Below, piece after piece: positions 27,971 to 37,951 of a stretch of 64,000 nt of DNA. Source of the stretch: Prevotella histicola JCM 15637 = DNF00424 (GTDB taxonomy: Bacteria > Bacteroidota > Bacteroidia > Bacteroidales > Bacteroidaceae); NCBI RefSeq assembly GCF_000613925.1, contig NZ_BAJX01000013.1, positions 1-64,000 of the forward strand. Direction: 5' to 3'. The notes beneath the pieces are model-generated. The model had not been told where the DNA came from. It saw nothing but the letters and a program-made list of their open reading frames with translations, and ran no database searches. Position numbers and translations under genes: made by a program. Position 1 is the stretch's first letter; each line of letters begins with the position of its first letter.

Positions 27971-30939
27971 ATGATAAAAAGACTGTTGATATTCGTTCTT
28001 TTGATGACAAGTGCCGTTGCTGTGATGGCACAGAACAGGACGGTTACGGGCTCTCTTTATGATGGAGAACTAAAGGAGAAGGTGCCTTATGCTGTTGTTC
28101 AGCTGCTGAAGCAGGACAGTAGTTATGTTGTTGGGGCTGTCTCTGATGATGGAGGAAACTTTAAAATCACTGCACCTGCTAATGGTAGGTATATTCTAAA
28201 GGCGTCGTACGTAGGATATAAGACTATCTATCAGGACGTAGCCATAGCCAACGAACAAGATGTTGCGGTAGGTCAATTGGACTTCCATGTGGACTCTCAT
28301 ACACTGAAAGAGGTGAAAGTTGTGGCAAGTGCACCTAAGGTTGTAGTGAAGGCAGATACCTTTCAATACAATGCATCAGCTTATCGTGTACCAGAAGGAT
28401 CGACGATAGAAGCGCTGGTGAAGAAGCTTCCAGGTGCAGAAGTGTCGGATGATGGAACGATAAAGATTAATGGAAAGGAGGTAAAGAAGATTCTTGTAAA
28501 TGGGAAAGAGTTCATGGTGGGCGATACAAAGACTGCTATGAAGAACTTACCAACATCCATTATTCAGAACATAAAGGCCTATGATCAGCAGAGTGACCTT
28601 AGCCGTGTGACAGGAATAGATGATGGAAATGAGTCAACAGTATTGGATTTCGGTGTGAAACCAGGGATGAACAAAGGACTCTTCTCAAACATCGACCTTG
28701 GTATTGGTACTAAGAACCGATATTCTGAACGTGGAATGGCGGCTTACTTCAATGACAAGTTCCGCATGATGGGTTTCGTTTCGGCGAACAATGTCAATGA
28801 TATGGGCTTTGGAGGTGGGCCTCGTGGCGGCTTTGGTGGTGTACGTCAGGGACTCAACGCTACGAAGATGATAGGATTGAACATGAACTATGATAACGGA
28901 AAGACGCTGCAATGGATGGTAGTGTGAGATGGAATCACTCGGATGGTGACCTCAATACGCGCGTGTCAGCAGAGAATTTCGTAGCTCATATGGGATCTTT
29001 TTCTAATCGACTGAGCCAGCAATATACACGGGAGAACTCCTGGGACGGACGTTTCCGGTTAGAGTGGAAGCCTGATTCTGTATGGAATATTATGTTCCGA
29101 CCAAATATTCAGATTAGTAAGAGTGATGGTCAGACGGTTAGTACATCGGCTGCTTATAGTGCAGACCCATATGAAACTGTTGACGACCCTTTGTCTGCTG
29201 CTTCTATTGCACAGCTAAAGGCGTTAGGAGTAATGGTGAACAGCCAGCGTAACATGACGATATCATATGGTGATAAGACTACTTTGGGAGCAATGCTTCA
29301 GGTGAACAGGAAGTTAAGTAAGGCGGGAAGGAACGTCACATTACGTGTAGATGGTGATTATAGTGATGCCGATTCGAAGACATTCTCCACACAAGACCTA
29401 CAATATTTTCAGTTGCGTAATGCGTTGGGTAATGACTCTACTTATCAAGCCTACCGCTATAACCTCATGCCAACGAAGAGTTGGAATCTCGCAGTACAGA
29501 CAACTTACAGTGAACCGATAGCCCGAAAGACTTATTTACAGTTCAGTTATCAGTTCAAATATGGCTTTTCTAAGAGCGATCGTGATACGTATGATTTCTC
29601 TGCTCTGCCTTCTGGAGCCTTCAATAGTCTGCAACCTGCCTATCGTTCGTGGGGAAATTACCTCGGATTGTTACCCAATCCTGTAGGCAGTTATCTGGAT
29701 AATGACCTGAGTAGGTATTCGGAATATCGTACTTATACGCATGATATGCAAGTGATGTTGCGCATGATTAGGAATAAGTGGAAGATGAATGTCGGTGTAA
29801 TGCTACAGCCACAACGGTCTACATATATGCAGGATTATCTCGGAGTACATGTTGATACTGTCCGAACGGTGGTAAACTGGAGTCCAACATTCGACTTCCG
29901 TTATAAGTTTAGTGAGCAGAGTAACCTACGAATTAATTATAAGGGGACGGTGACACAGCCAACGATGAGTCAGTTGTTGAACATTGTTGATAACACTGAT
30001 CCACAGAATATCTCTATTGGTAATCCAGGGTTGAAGCCTGCATTCGTGAACCGTTTCCGTCTGTTCTATAATACTTTCAGACAGAAACATGCGCAGGCAC
30101 TCATGACTTTTGCGAACTTCTCAACCACACGCAATGCCATCGGAAACAGTGTAACCTATGATGCTGCAAGTGGAGCACGAACGGTTCGGCCCATAAACGT
30201 CAACGGAAACTGGAATGCAGATGCGGCGGTGATGTTCAATACAAGTATTGATTCAGCTGGAATATGGAATGTACACTCCTTTACACGTGCTAACTTCAAC
30301 CGTTATGTCAGCTATCTGCAGCCTAATGCAGCAAGTCTTTTAGAGAAGAATATAACGAAATCGCTGACTTTGGGAGAACGTTTGGCAGGCAGTTATCGTA
30401 TCTCTTGGCTTGAATTGGAGTTAGATGGCTCGGTGGATTACACACGTACAAAGAATAATCTACAGAGTTTCAGCAATCTACGCACATGGCAGTTCGCTTA
30501 CGGAGGTACGCTTAACTTCAATCTCCCATGGAATATGAGTATCTCAACGGATTTGCATCAGACCAGCAGAAGAGGATATAATGACGCTTCACTGAATACG
30601 AACGAGTTATTGTGGAATGCCCAAATCTCACAGAGTTTGCTACGTGGTAATGCGCTGACATTGAGCTTACAGTTCTATGATATACTGCATCAGCAGAGTA
30701 ATCTCTCACGTGTCATCAGTGACGTGAGCCGTTCAGATACGGAATATAACAGTATAAATAGCTACGTTATGTTACGTGCTACGTATAGATTGAACCTCTT
30801 TGGAGGTAAGAATGCAATGCCGAAGCCGCCATCGGGACGTGATTTCGATCGCCAAGGTCCTAGGATGGGACCACCTCCTGGGGGCAGACCTGGTGGTGGA
30901 GGTAGACCGCCGATGGGTGGAGGACCTGGTGGTTTCTGA
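27971..30939 (+). CDS. Outer-membrane beta-barrel protein with carboxypeptidase-like regulatory domain, frameshifted
   Basis: Signal peptide (residues 1-20, ending MAQ-NRT). A carboxypeptidase-regulatory-like beta-sandwich follows (VTGSLYDGELKEKVPYAVVQLL..YVGYKTIYQDV, about 23-100), then a plug-like region (EALVKKLPGAEVSDDGTIKINGKEVKKILVNGKEFM) and a long TonB-receptor-like barrel of the OMP_b-brl_3 class. The C-terminus is Gly/Pro-rich (MGPPPGGRPGGGGRPPMGGG). The frame breaks near 28914: CAATGGATGG must be CAATGGGATGG to continue from TLQW into DGSVRWNHSDG. One missing G explains the two pieces 27971-28927 and 28912-30939. Substrate unknown. Confidence 0.85.
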
Positions 30940-30973
30940 TGGCAATACGTAGATTATTACTTGATTATAAGAT

Positions 30974-31002
30974 GGGGGCGCTCTATTCGAGTGTCCCCTT
31001 TT
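30974..31002 (+). terminator. Terminator of the barrel gene
   Basis: A GGGG-CGCTC / GAGTG-CCCC stem followed by TTTTC. Confidence 0.6.
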
Positions 31003-31071
31003 CGATTATAATACAAGTGTTAGAAGAATCTTTAGAGTACTTTGGCACCTTATGAATTACCCTTCTCTTTA

Positions 31072-31137
31072 AAAAAGGTCAACCTTTTTGAAGAAAAAGT
31101 TGACCCTTTTTGTGAAAACCGTAGCCCTTTTTCATTG
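31072..31137. repeat. Short A-tract array, AAAAAGGTCAACCTTTTT family (3 units, period 21-22)
   Basis: Units begin at 31072, 31094 and 31115 with cores GGTCAACC, GTTGACCC and CCGTAGCCC between A and T tracts. The first two are nearly inverse complements. It lies between convergent genes. The spacing is 22 then 21 bp, the only array here that is not strictly 22. Confidence 0.65.
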
Positions 31138-31180
31138 AGACCATGAATCCCTTGCTGGGGGAAGTATCTGCAGATAGAAC

Positions 31181-31233
31181 AAAAAAAGCCCCCGACAGTC
31201 CGTAAGCTTGTCAGCTTTTCGGATAGTCGAGGG
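31181..31233 (-). terminator. Terminator of the rplY-pth-hslR unit
   Basis: On the minus strand a long stem (CCCTCGACTATCCG / CGGACTGTCGGGGGC) is followed by TTTTTTTG, a classic rho-independent terminator 120 bp after the hslR stop. Confidence 0.75.
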
Positions 31234-31353
31234 TATCTTTCTCCTGTAAAAAAGTGCTCGAATATAATGCCGTTATGCCTTGTTTTATTCATTTCTCATG
31301 ACGATTAAAGGTTGGAAAGTCCATAAGAGTCTATGGTACAATCCTCCTTTTCA

Positions 31354-31770
31354 TCAGAAATCCTCATCATCTTCATCGTCGAACCCAAACATTGCAGGCT
31401 CAACAAAGGCATCCATTTGGCGCCGATCTTTCTTTGTTGGTCGTCCCGTTCCACGTGCTCTGTCAACAAATCCACTGATGCGGCTCATTTCAAGTAGCTC
31501 ATATTGCTTTGCCTCAGTAACATTCTCATACACCTCAGGGATGAGTTTTGCACCTACACGCTGCTCAATAGTCTTCAGAACTTTGAAGGAATATGTGATT
31601 GGAGGTTTCTTGACGCTGACCACTTCACCTACCTTTATAGTGTGTGAAGGCTTCACATTTACACCTTTTATTGTAACACGTCCGTTCTTACATGCATCAG
31701 CTGCAATGGAACGGGTCTTGAAAATGCGAGCAGCCCATAACCATTTATCTATTCTTGCAACGTCATTCAT
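31354..31770 (-). CDS. hslR: S4-domain RNA-binding protein (heat-shock protein 15-like)
   Basis: A 138-residue protein whose N-terminal 60 residues form an S4 domain (RIDKWLWAARIFKTRSIAADACKNGRVTIKGVNVKPSHTIKVGEVV). A basic linker and acidic tail (FGFDDEDDEDF) follow. Hsp15 proteins bind free 50S subunits carrying nascent chains in stalled translation. Its ATG overlaps the pth stop by one base (TAATG), giving translational coupling in a ribosome-rescue-flavoured unit with pth and rplY. Confidence 0.87.
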   Translation of the reverse strand: MNDVARIDKWLWAARIFKTRSIAADACKNGRVTIKGVNVKPSHTIKVGEVVSVKKPPITYSFKVLKTIEQRVGAKLIPEVYENVTEAKQYELLEMSRISGFVDRARGTGRPTKKDRRQMDAFVEPAMFGFDDEDDEDF

Positions 31771-32342
31771 TATTTCTTTCCAAGCTTATTAAACTGATTC
31801 ATCGTGATGTCTGTCCCTGCAAGGACGAAACTCTTGATGATATCCACACCTAAATCGATGGACGGTTGGAGTAGCTTCATGTCTTCATCAGAGTAATGCC
31901 CAAGAACCCAATCAATCTGACCGCCCCGCGGATAGTCATTTCCTACACCCATACGAAGCCGTGCATAGTTCTGTCCGATAAGCTGTTGGATGTGTCCTAA
32001 ACCGTTGTGCCCACCGTTTGAACCATTACCTTTCAGTCGGAAAGCACCGAGTGGCAGGGCTACATCATCCGAAATGACAAGCAGGCGGCTCTGGTCTATG
32101 TTCTCTTTATTCAACCAATAACGCACTGCATTACCTGATAGATTCATAAAAGTCGTGGGCTTTAGCAAGAACACCTTACGTCCCTTAATACTTGTTTCAG
32201 CTACGAATCCGTAACGTTTGTCCTCAAAAACAATATTGGACGCTTTAGCGAAAGCGTCCAATACCATAAATCCTGTGTTGTGGCGAGTCCCATCATATTC
32301 CTGTCCGGGATTACCTAAACCACAAATTAGATACTTGTCCAA
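31770..32342 (-). CDS. pth: Peptidyl-tRNA hydrolase
   Basis: A 190-residue full-length Pth. Motifs are [26 protein letters not shown] with the catalytic His of RHNTG (about residue 21), [43 protein letters not shown] and [16 protein letters not shown]. It recycles peptidyl-tRNA released from stalled ribosomes. It lies 57 bp after rplY and overlaps hslR. Confidence 0.95.
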   Translation of the reverse strand: MDKYLICGLGNPGQEYDGTRHNTGFMVLDAFAKASNIVFEDKRYGFVAETSIKGRKVFLLKPTTFMNLSGNAVRYWLNKENIDQSRLLVISDDVALPLGAFRLKGNGSNGGHNGLGHIQQLIGQNYARLRMGVGNDYPRGGQIDWVLGHYSDEDMKLLQPSIDLGVDIIKSFVLAGTDITMNQFNKLGKK

Positions 32343-32399
32343 TGTTTCTTATTTACTTGTACAATCTGTCCTGTTTAATGGTTCAGTGAGTAATAAGTA

Positions 32400-33010
32400 T
32401 TACTCAGCAGCAGCTTCTTCAGCCTCTGCAGCTGCAGCAGCCTGAATAGAGTTACGTGTTGCCTTGATAGAACAAACAACAACCTCCTTAGGAGTAACCA
32501 ATTCAAGACCCTCGAAACTGAGATCGCCAACCTTGATGCTCTTACCGAGACGGAGCTCTGTAACGTTGATATCAAGGTGTTCTGGAATCTGCTGGTATGG
32601 AGCCATAACATTAATCTTACGGATAGAAAGGTTCATACGACCACCATCGCGAACACCTGTGCCAAGCCAACAAGCTTAACAGGTACTCCAATTGTGATAG
32701 GCTTTTGGTCATTAACCTCATAGAAGTCAACATGAAGCAGAGCGTCTGTTACTGGATGAAACTGGAGCTCCTTGAGAACTGCAGTGTGAGACTCACCATC
32801 AATAACCAACTCAACAACATAGATGTGTGGAGTATAAACCAACTTACGTAATTCTGACATTGATGCTGTGAATGACAATGCCAATGGCTTACCGTCCTTA
32901 TGTGCCTCACCATAGAGGTTACAAGGAACTAAACCTTCCTTACGGAGATGCTTTGAAGCTTTCTTTCCAAGGTCTGTACGCTTCTGACCTGCAACTTTGA
33001 TTTCTTTCAT
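32400..33010 (-). CDS. rplY: 50S ribosomal protein L25/general stress protein Ctc, frameshifted
   Basis: The two-domain TL5/Ctc form of L25, about 203 residues when restored. The N-terminal 5S-rRNA-binding domain (MKEIKVAGQKRTDLGKKASKHLRKEGLVPCNLYG) and the C-terminal domain (LNLSIRKINVMAPYQQIPEHLDINVTELRLG) are in different frames. Restoring one base in the CC at 32656-32657 (a GGG read as GG on the coding strand) turns LAQVFAMVVV-stop into LAQGVRDGGRMNLSIRK and joins 32633-33010 to 32400-32636. It is a core ribosomal protein, so real loss is unlikely. The C-terminal tail is Ala/Glu-rich. Confidence 0.92.
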
Positions 33011-33128
33011 AATCTTTGTGTTACTCTAAATTAATATGAACTTTAATTCGCCATCACACACTGAGAAACTAAGGATTGGAAAACTGTTACGTTTGCAATT
33101 TTCAATTCTCAATTTGCAAAAAGCGATG

Positions 33129-33136
33129 CAAAGGTA
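33129..33136 (-). promoter_or_regulatory. -7 promoter motif of rplY-pth-hslR
   Basis: TACCTTTG on the minus strand, about 120 bp before the rplY ATG, with a CTTG 20 bp further upstream as likely -33. Confidence 0.5.
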
Positions 33137-33195
33137 GTTTTTTTCGACGAATTGGGCAAGTAATATGTAAAAAAACATAGAAAAACAAATGATTG

Positions 33196-33227
33196 TTTGC
33201 ATGTACGGAGGTTTTTTCCTACATTTG
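33196..33227 (+). promoter_or_regulatory. Promoter of the nusB operon
   Basis: -33 TTTG (33196-33199), 20-bp spacer, -7 TACATTTG (33220-33227), 45 bp before the nusB ATG. Both elements match the Bacteroidetes consensus. Confidence 0.7.
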
Positions 33228-33271
33228 CAAAATAAAGAATTTAATAGAAACACAATCTTTTAGAACAGACA

Positions 33272-34363
33272 ATGATCAATAGGGAACTAATTCGAATCAA
33301 GATTGTCCAGTTAACCTATGCATACTATCAGAACGGTAACAGGAACATGGACAATGCTGAAAAGGAACTTCTTTTCAGTCTGGCAAAAGCGTATGATCTT
33401 TATAATTACCTCTTGGCTCTAATTGTTTCTGTCACGCAGGAGGAGCGCCATCGTGTGGAGATTGCCGCTAACCGTGCTACCCGTGAAGGGACAGAGGCTC
33501 CGTCACAACGGTTTGCTTACAATAAGTTTGCCGTACAATTAGAAGAAAACAAGCAGCTGAATCTCTTCATGGAGAATCAAAAACGTCGTTGGGAAGATGA
33601 TATGGAGGCTGTTCGTAAGCTCTGTGATCAGATTGAACAGAGTACAATTTATAAGGAATACATGGCAAGTGAAGATGATTCTTATGACGTAGACCGTGAG
33701 GTATGGCGTAAGATTTATCGTACTTTGATACAGGAAAATCCTGACTTGGATGCTGTTTTGGAGGAGAGAAGCCTTTACTGGAACGATGATAAGGAAGTGG
33801 TTGATACTTTTGTTATCAAGACAATCAAGCGTTTTGATCCAGAAAATAAGGCAGATCAAGAGTTATTACCCGAATACAGAGATGAAGAGGATCGTGAGTT
33901 TGCAGTAAAACTATTCCGTGCTACCATTCTTAATGCAGATGTATATCAGCGTTACATGAGTGAAGCAAGTCGTAATTGGGATTTCTCTCGTTTAGCATAT
34001 ATGGATGTTGTCATCATGCAGATTGCCATAGCCGAGATGCTTACCTTCCCAAATATCCCTGTTTCAGTGACAATAAACGAGTATGTTGACTTGGCCAAGT
34101 TGTATAGTACACCGCGTAGTGGTGGCTATATCAATGGTATGCTTGATACAATTGCGCGTCATTTGGTTCAGACTGGTAAGATGATGAAAGCGATGCCAGA
34201 GCCTCGTCAGCGTCGGAATCGTGATGATCGTCAGGAGGAAAGGGATTTCCGCCGTGAAGGGCGTAGGCCAACTGTAGCAGAGACTTCTGCCCAACGTCTT
34301 GCTGAACGTCAGCGAACAGAGGAAGTACAGGCTGAGAATTTGGAGAATGATAACGCGGAGTAA
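33272..34363 (+). CDS. nusB: Transcription antitermination factor NusB (long Bacteroidetes form)
   Basis: A 363-residue protein. The NusB RNA-binding fold is in the C-terminal half (FAVKLFRATILNADVYQRYMSEASRNWDFSRLAYMDVVIMQIAIAEMLTFPNIPVSVTINEYVDLAKLYSTPRSGGYINGMLDTI, about 213-298). An N-terminal domain of about 200 residues and a charged Arg/Glu-rich tail (about 308-363) make it much longer than the 140-residue E. coli protein, as usual for this phylum. It acts in rRNA antitermination with NusE. It heads a plus-strand cluster with yajC, ybbR and coaE. Confidence 0.9.
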   Translation: MINRELIRIKIVQLTYAYYQNGNRNMDNAEKELLFSLAKAYDLYNYLLALIVSVTQEERHRVEIAANRATREGTEAPSQRFAYNKFAVQLEENKQLNLFMENQKRRWEDDMEAVRKLCDQIEQSTIYKEYMASEDDSYDVDREVWRKIYRTLIQENPDLDAVLEERSLYWNDDKEVVDTFVIKTIKRFDPENKADQELLPEYRDEEDREFAVKLFRATILNADVYQRYMSEASRNWDFSRLAYMDVVIMQIAIAEMLTFPNIPVSVTINEYVDLAKLYSTPRSGGYINGMLDTIARHLVQTGKMMKAMPEPRQRRNRDDRQEERDFRREGRRPTVAETSAQRLAERQRTEEVQAENLENDNAE

Positions 34364-34409
34364 TCAGTTCTTCTGTCGTATAATAAAGGAAAACAAATAA
34401 GAAAAATAA

Positions 34410-34742
34410 ATGAATACAAGTCTTTTTTTAGCGGCACAAGCCGCACAGCAAGGTGGTAGTGCTATGCCTATGATACTAATGATGGTGGCAATATTTGTCA
34501 TCATGTGGTTCTTTATGATTCGTCCACAGCAAAAGAAACAGAAAGAAATTCGTGCTTTTCAGAATGCATTGAAGGATGGTGACGCAGTCGTAACAGGTGG
34601 CGGTATCTATGGAACAGTAAAGCACATTGATTTGACCAATAATAAGGTTGATATAGAAATAGCACGTGGCGTTGTCATTACAGTAGACAAAGGCTATGTC
34701 TTTGGCAGTGTACAAGCTTCTCAGCAGAACCAAAGTAAGTAA
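34410..34742 (+). CDS. yajC: Preprotein translocase subunit YajC
   Basis: A 110-residue protein with one N-terminal membrane helix (MPMILMMVAIFVIMWFFMIRP, residues 19-39) followed by QQKKQKEIRAFQNALKDGDAVVTGGGIYGTVKHI, the YajC signature. It joins SecDF in the Sec translocon. It lies 46 bp after nusB and 30 bp before the YbbR-like gene, so probably in one operon. Confidence 0.93.
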   Translation: MNTSLFLAAQAAQQGGSAMPMILMMVAIFVIMWFFMIRPQQKKQKEIRAFQNALKDGDAVVTGGGIYGTVKHIDLTNNKVDIEIARGVVITVDKGYVFGSVQASQQNQSK

Positions 34743-34772
34743 CACTTATCGGTTGTTAAAGAGATAAGGTAT

Positions 34773-35786
34773 TTGATGAAGACAGGTAAATCGCTTCATG
34801 CATTTAGTATTTTCAGGAACTTCTTGTCGAGAATTGTCAGCAAGGAGTTTCTGATTTTTTTGTTCTTCTTAGTGTTAAGTGGGGCATTTTGGCTTGTGAT
34901 GACGCTGAATGAAACGTACGAACGTGAGTTTAGCATTCCTCTTCGCATAGTAGATGTCCCACGTAATGTAGTGATAACGAGTGATCCTGATACTGTTGTG
35001 CGTTTTACAGTACGAGATAAAGGATACATGATAGCTGCTTATGCTACGGAAGAGGCTTTTCATCCAATTTTTATAGATTATAAAGTCTATACGGATGGTA
35101 AGGGGCATGGAGAGATTTCTGCTGCAGATATTCAGCGACTGATTTATCTTCAATTAGCTAAAAGTTCGAAGATAACTTCAGTGAAGAGTGGAAATTATAC
35201 TTTCTCTTTCAACTTTGGACTCCATAAGAAAGTGCCTGTAAAACTGTTGGGAAAAGTTATACCTGGTAACAATTATTATCTTGCACATGTTGAATTCATT
35301 CCTGATAGCGTACAAGTGTATGCTACCCGGAGTGTGTTGGATAGTATTCAAACGGTATATACATCACGTCAACATATCTCGAATTTCACAGATGTGAAGG
35401 AGATAACAGTTGACTTGCGGCGTTTTACCAATGCTAAGTGCATTCCTTCCAAAGTGAAGATGAAGCTATTCCCTGATGTCTTAACGGAAGAAAGTGTGGA
35501 AGTCCCCATTGAAGCTATCAATACTCCGGCGGATAAGGTAATGCGTACGTTCCCAAGTAAGGTAACTTTGAAGTTCGTTGTTGGTGCTTATCGTATGCGA
35601 ACGATGCCAAAGAATCCAGAAACGAGGGAACTGTTACCTGTTGGTTTCCGTGTTGTTGTTAATTACAAGGAGGTAGAATCGCGTCATTCAGATAAGTGTC
35701 ACCTCTTTATACAAGCCACTCCTAATGGTGTTCGTGATGTTCGTCCATCAGTAGATGTTGTTGATTACCTCATTGAACAGCGATGA
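34773..35786 (+). CDS. YbbR-like domain protein
   Basis: A 337-residue protein with one N-terminal membrane helix (FLIFLFFLVLSGAFWLVMTL, about 27-46) and an extracytoplasmic part of repeated YbbR-like beta domains (EREFSIPLRIVDVPRNVVITSDPDTVVRFTVRDKG; HISNFTDVKEITVDLRRF). YbbR/CdaR proteins regulate cyclic-di-AMP synthase in Firmicutes. In Bacteroidetes the gene is typically next to coaE, as here, and its role is unproven. Its stop overlaps the coaE start (ATGA). Confidence 0.8.
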   Translation: MMKTGKSLHAFSIFRNFLSRIVSKEFLIFLFFLVLSGAFWLVMTLNETYEREFSIPLRIVDVPRNVVITSDPDTVVRFTVRDKGYMIAAYATEEAFHPIFIDYKVYTDGKGHGEISAADIQRLIYLQLAKSSKITSVKSGNYTFSFNFGLHKKVPVKLLGKVIPGNNYYLAHVEFIPDSVQVYATRSVLDSIQTVYTSRQHISNFTDVKEITVDLRRFTNAKCIPSKVKMKLFPDVLTEESVEVPIEAINTPADKVMRTFPSKVTLKFVVGAYRMRTMPKNPETRELLPVGFRVVVNYKEVESRHSDKCHLFIQATPNGVRDVRPSVDVVDYLIEQR

Positions 35787-36367
35787 TTGTAGCATTGACA
35801 GGTGGTATTGGAAGTGGAAAATCTTATGTCTGCCAGTTACTGAAGGCTCATGGGATTGATGTTTATGACTGTGATGCACATGCAAAGCAGTTGATGCGTA
35901 CATCTGATACTTTACAACGTGAGTTGTCAATGTTGGTAGGCGAGGATGTATACCGTGATGGAGTCTTGCAAAAAGCTGTACTTGCCCAATATCTTCTTCA
36001 TAGTGATGAGCATATGCAAGCAGTGAATAATATCATTCATCCAGCCGTGGCATACGACTTTGAACAGTCGGGTTTTACTTGGTTAGAGAGTGCAATATTC
36101 TTCGATAGTGGGTTTTATAAGCGGACACATGTCGATAAAGTAGTTTGTGTTACGGCCCCAATAGATGTTCGTGTGCAACGTGTAATGATGCGAGACCATA
36201 TCAGTAAGGATAAAGCCTTAGATTGGATATCACATCAACTTCCACAAGAGGAGGTTTTACAACGAAGCAATTATGAAATAATCAATGATGGTTTACGCCC
36301 TTTAGAACCACAGATAACTCACCTATTGAGTCAACTTGGTACTTCTTGTGCCACATTAAAAAGATAG
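35783..36367 (+). CDS. coaE: Dephospho-CoA kinase
   Basis: A 194-residue P-loop kinase with LTGGIGSGKSYVC (residues 5-17), DCDAHAKQLM, NIIHPAVAYDFEQ and VTAPIDVRVQRVMMRD. It phosphorylates dephospho-CoA in the final step of CoA synthesis. It overlaps the YbbR-like gene by 4 bp, so translation is coupled. Confidence 0.93.
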   Translation: MIVALTGGIGSGKSYVCQLLKAHGIDVYDCDAHAKQLMRTSDTLQRELSMLVGEDVYRDGVLQKAVLAQYLLHSDEHMQAVNNIIHPAVAYDFEQSGFTWLESAIFFDSGFYKRTHVDKVVCVTAPIDVRVQRVMMRDHISKDKALDWISHQLPQEEVLQRSNYEIINDGLRPLEPQITHLLSQLGTSCATLKR

Positions 36368-36406
36368 AAAAAAGGATAATTCAATAATTAAAAGTTATAT
36401 ATAAAA

Positions 36407-36844
36407 ATGTTACAGACAATTCTTTCAATTGCAGGTAAGCCAGGACTCTATAAGTTAGTGAGCCGTGGTAAAATGAATCTTATCGTAGAAGCATTAGACG
36501 AAACACACCGTCGTCAGCCCGCTTTTGCAACAGATCGTGTGACAAGTCTTGCTGATATAGCAATGTTCACCGATAGTGAGGATGTTCCATTGGGACAGGT
36601 TCTTGCTAAATTACGTGATAAAGAGGGTGGAAAAGTTGCTTCTCTGAATTGGCGTAAAGCCTCTGCTAAAGAGTTACAGACCTATTTTGGCGAAGTACTT
36701 CCCGACTTTGACCGTGACCGTGTACACAGTAGTGACATAAAGAAGCTTCTCCAATGGTATGAAATACTTGTAAAAGCAGGTATAACAAACTTTGAAGAAG
36801 ACATGAAACCTACGGAAGGTGATAACATAGATGATAGAAAATAA
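36407..36844 (+). CDS. Conserved hypothetical protein, DUF5606-like
   Basis: A 145-residue protein beginning MLQTILSIAGKPGLYKLVSRGKMNLIVEALDETHRRQPAF, an SH3-like N-terminal half typical of the DUF5606 family of Bacteroidetes. The second half (GKVASLNWRKASAKELQTYFGEVLPDFDRDRVHSSDIKKLLQWYEILVKAG) is helical. No function is known. It lies 39 bp after coaE and is followed by a strong terminator, so it is the last gene of the nusB-to-DUF5606 cluster. Confidence 0.78.
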   Translation: MLQTILSIAGKPGLYKLVSRGKMNLIVEALDETHRRQPAFATDRVTSLADIAMFTDSEDVPLGQVLAKLRDKEGGKVASLNWRKASAKELQTYFGEVLPDFDRDRVHSSDIKKLLQWYEILVKAGITNFEEDMKPTEGDNIDDRK

Positions 36845-36850
36845 ACAAAG

Positions 36851-36886
36851 AAAGTCCTCAAGTGTACAAGACACTTGAGGACTTTT
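36851..36886 (+). terminator. Terminator of the nusB-yajC-ybbR-coaE cluster
   Basis: A perfect 15-bp stem AAAGTCCTCAAGTGT / ACACTTGAGGACTTT with loop ACAAG and a T-run. Confidence 0.8.
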
Positions 36887-37001
36887 CGATTCTAATAAAA
36901 ACTCAATTAAATAGGGATAATCACTTCATTTGACTTTCGGAAAATATCTTTGCGAGTATCCCAAACTCCTCTTCCATCAGGGCAAGTAGACCCTTTCTTT
37001 G

Positions 37002-37409
37002 TTAACCTACAGTAATTTGGCGAGCAATCTTCTGTACATCAACCTTAATCTTTGGTAAGGTGACGGTCAGAACACCGTTGACTACACGTGCAGCGATGTG
37101 CTCTTTCTCAACATCATCAGGAAGAATTAATGTCTGTTCGTACTTACTGTAAGCGAACTCACGACGTAAGTAATGAGCTTTCTGCTCCTTCTCATCAGAC
37201 TTCTTCTCCATCTTAATAGTCAAGTCACCATCATTATTGATGTTAACCTCAAAGTCATCTTTGCTTAAACCTGGTGCAGCAACCTCTACAGTGTAATCAG
37301 TTTCAGTCTCCAAAACATTGATTGCAGGTGCTGTTGCATTTGTTTTTGGCATATTCGTAGTGTTCAAGAAATCATTAAATACTTCTGGTAACCATGAATC
37401 TCTGTACAT
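37002..37409 (-). CDS. Small heat-shock protein (Hsp20/alpha-crystallin)
   Basis: A 135-residue protein with an alpha-crystallin domain at about residues 30-130 (NVLETETDYTVEVAAPGLSKDDFEVNINNDGDLTIKMEKK ... GVLTVTLPKI). The N-terminal arm (MYRDSWLPEVFNDFLNT) and the C-terminal IxI-like tail (KIARQITVG) fit the family. It is an ATP-independent holdase for unfolding proteins. No TAnnTTTG motif is seen upstream, so another sigma factor may be used. Confidence 0.92.
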   Translation of the reverse strand: MYRDSWLPEVFNDFLNTTNMPKTNATAPAINVLETETDYTVEVAAPGLSKDDFEVNINNDGDLTIKMEKKSDEKEQKAHYLRREFAYSKYEQTLILPDDVEKEHIAARVVNGVLTVTLPKIKVDVQKIARQITVG

Positions 37410-37526
37410 ATCTTTATCTCCTTTACTTTATTTTTATTATTAATATTTTGTACAGAGTGTTATGCAATGAGCGTACCAGTGGAGTTTTAGTGACACTTTG
37501 ACACTTTAATACGTCAATATGTCGTA

Positions 37527-37865
37527 TTAGCTTAGTAGTTCTTTCAATACCACAGCATTGTTATGCTCCTCGTCATGTGCGGCAAAGAGGAGTGTCGCAT
37601 CAGGATGTTCAGAAAGTACTTTACGAAGATCATCCAGCGCACCAGACTCTGCTAACTCTGCCTTATAGCGTTTTGTGAATTCTGGGAAACGCTCTGGTAC
37701 GTGTCCAAACCATTTCCTCAAGTCACTACTTGGTGCTACAGACTTCAGCCAAAGATCAATCTTTGCCTTTTCTTTGCTAATACCACGTGGCCATAAACGG
37801 TCAACTAGAATACGATAACCGTCGGTTTCTTCAGCCGGCGCATAAGCACGTTTAATCTTTATCAT
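37527..37865 (-). CDS. DUF488-family protein
   Basis: A 112-residue protein with the signature IKRAYAPAEETDGYRILVDRLWPRGISKEKAKIDLWLKSVAPSSDLRKWFGHVPERFPEFTKRYKAEL. DUF488 members have a conserved Arg-rich pocket and no established function. It lies 86 bp after the hemerythrin-domain gene and may be co-expressed with it and hsp20 under stress. Confidence 0.85.
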   Translation of the reverse strand: MIKIKRAYAPAEETDGYRILVDRLWPRGISKEKAKIDLWLKSVAPSSDLRKWFGHVPERFPEFTKRYKAELAESGALDDLRKVLSEHPDATLLFAAHDEEHNNAVVLKELLS

Positions 37866-37951
37866 TGTATCTTTATTTTATAGGATCCAGCTTAATGCTA
37901 CTCCCCGATATTATCCTCTATAATATAATAAGGTGTAATATCTTTGGTTGA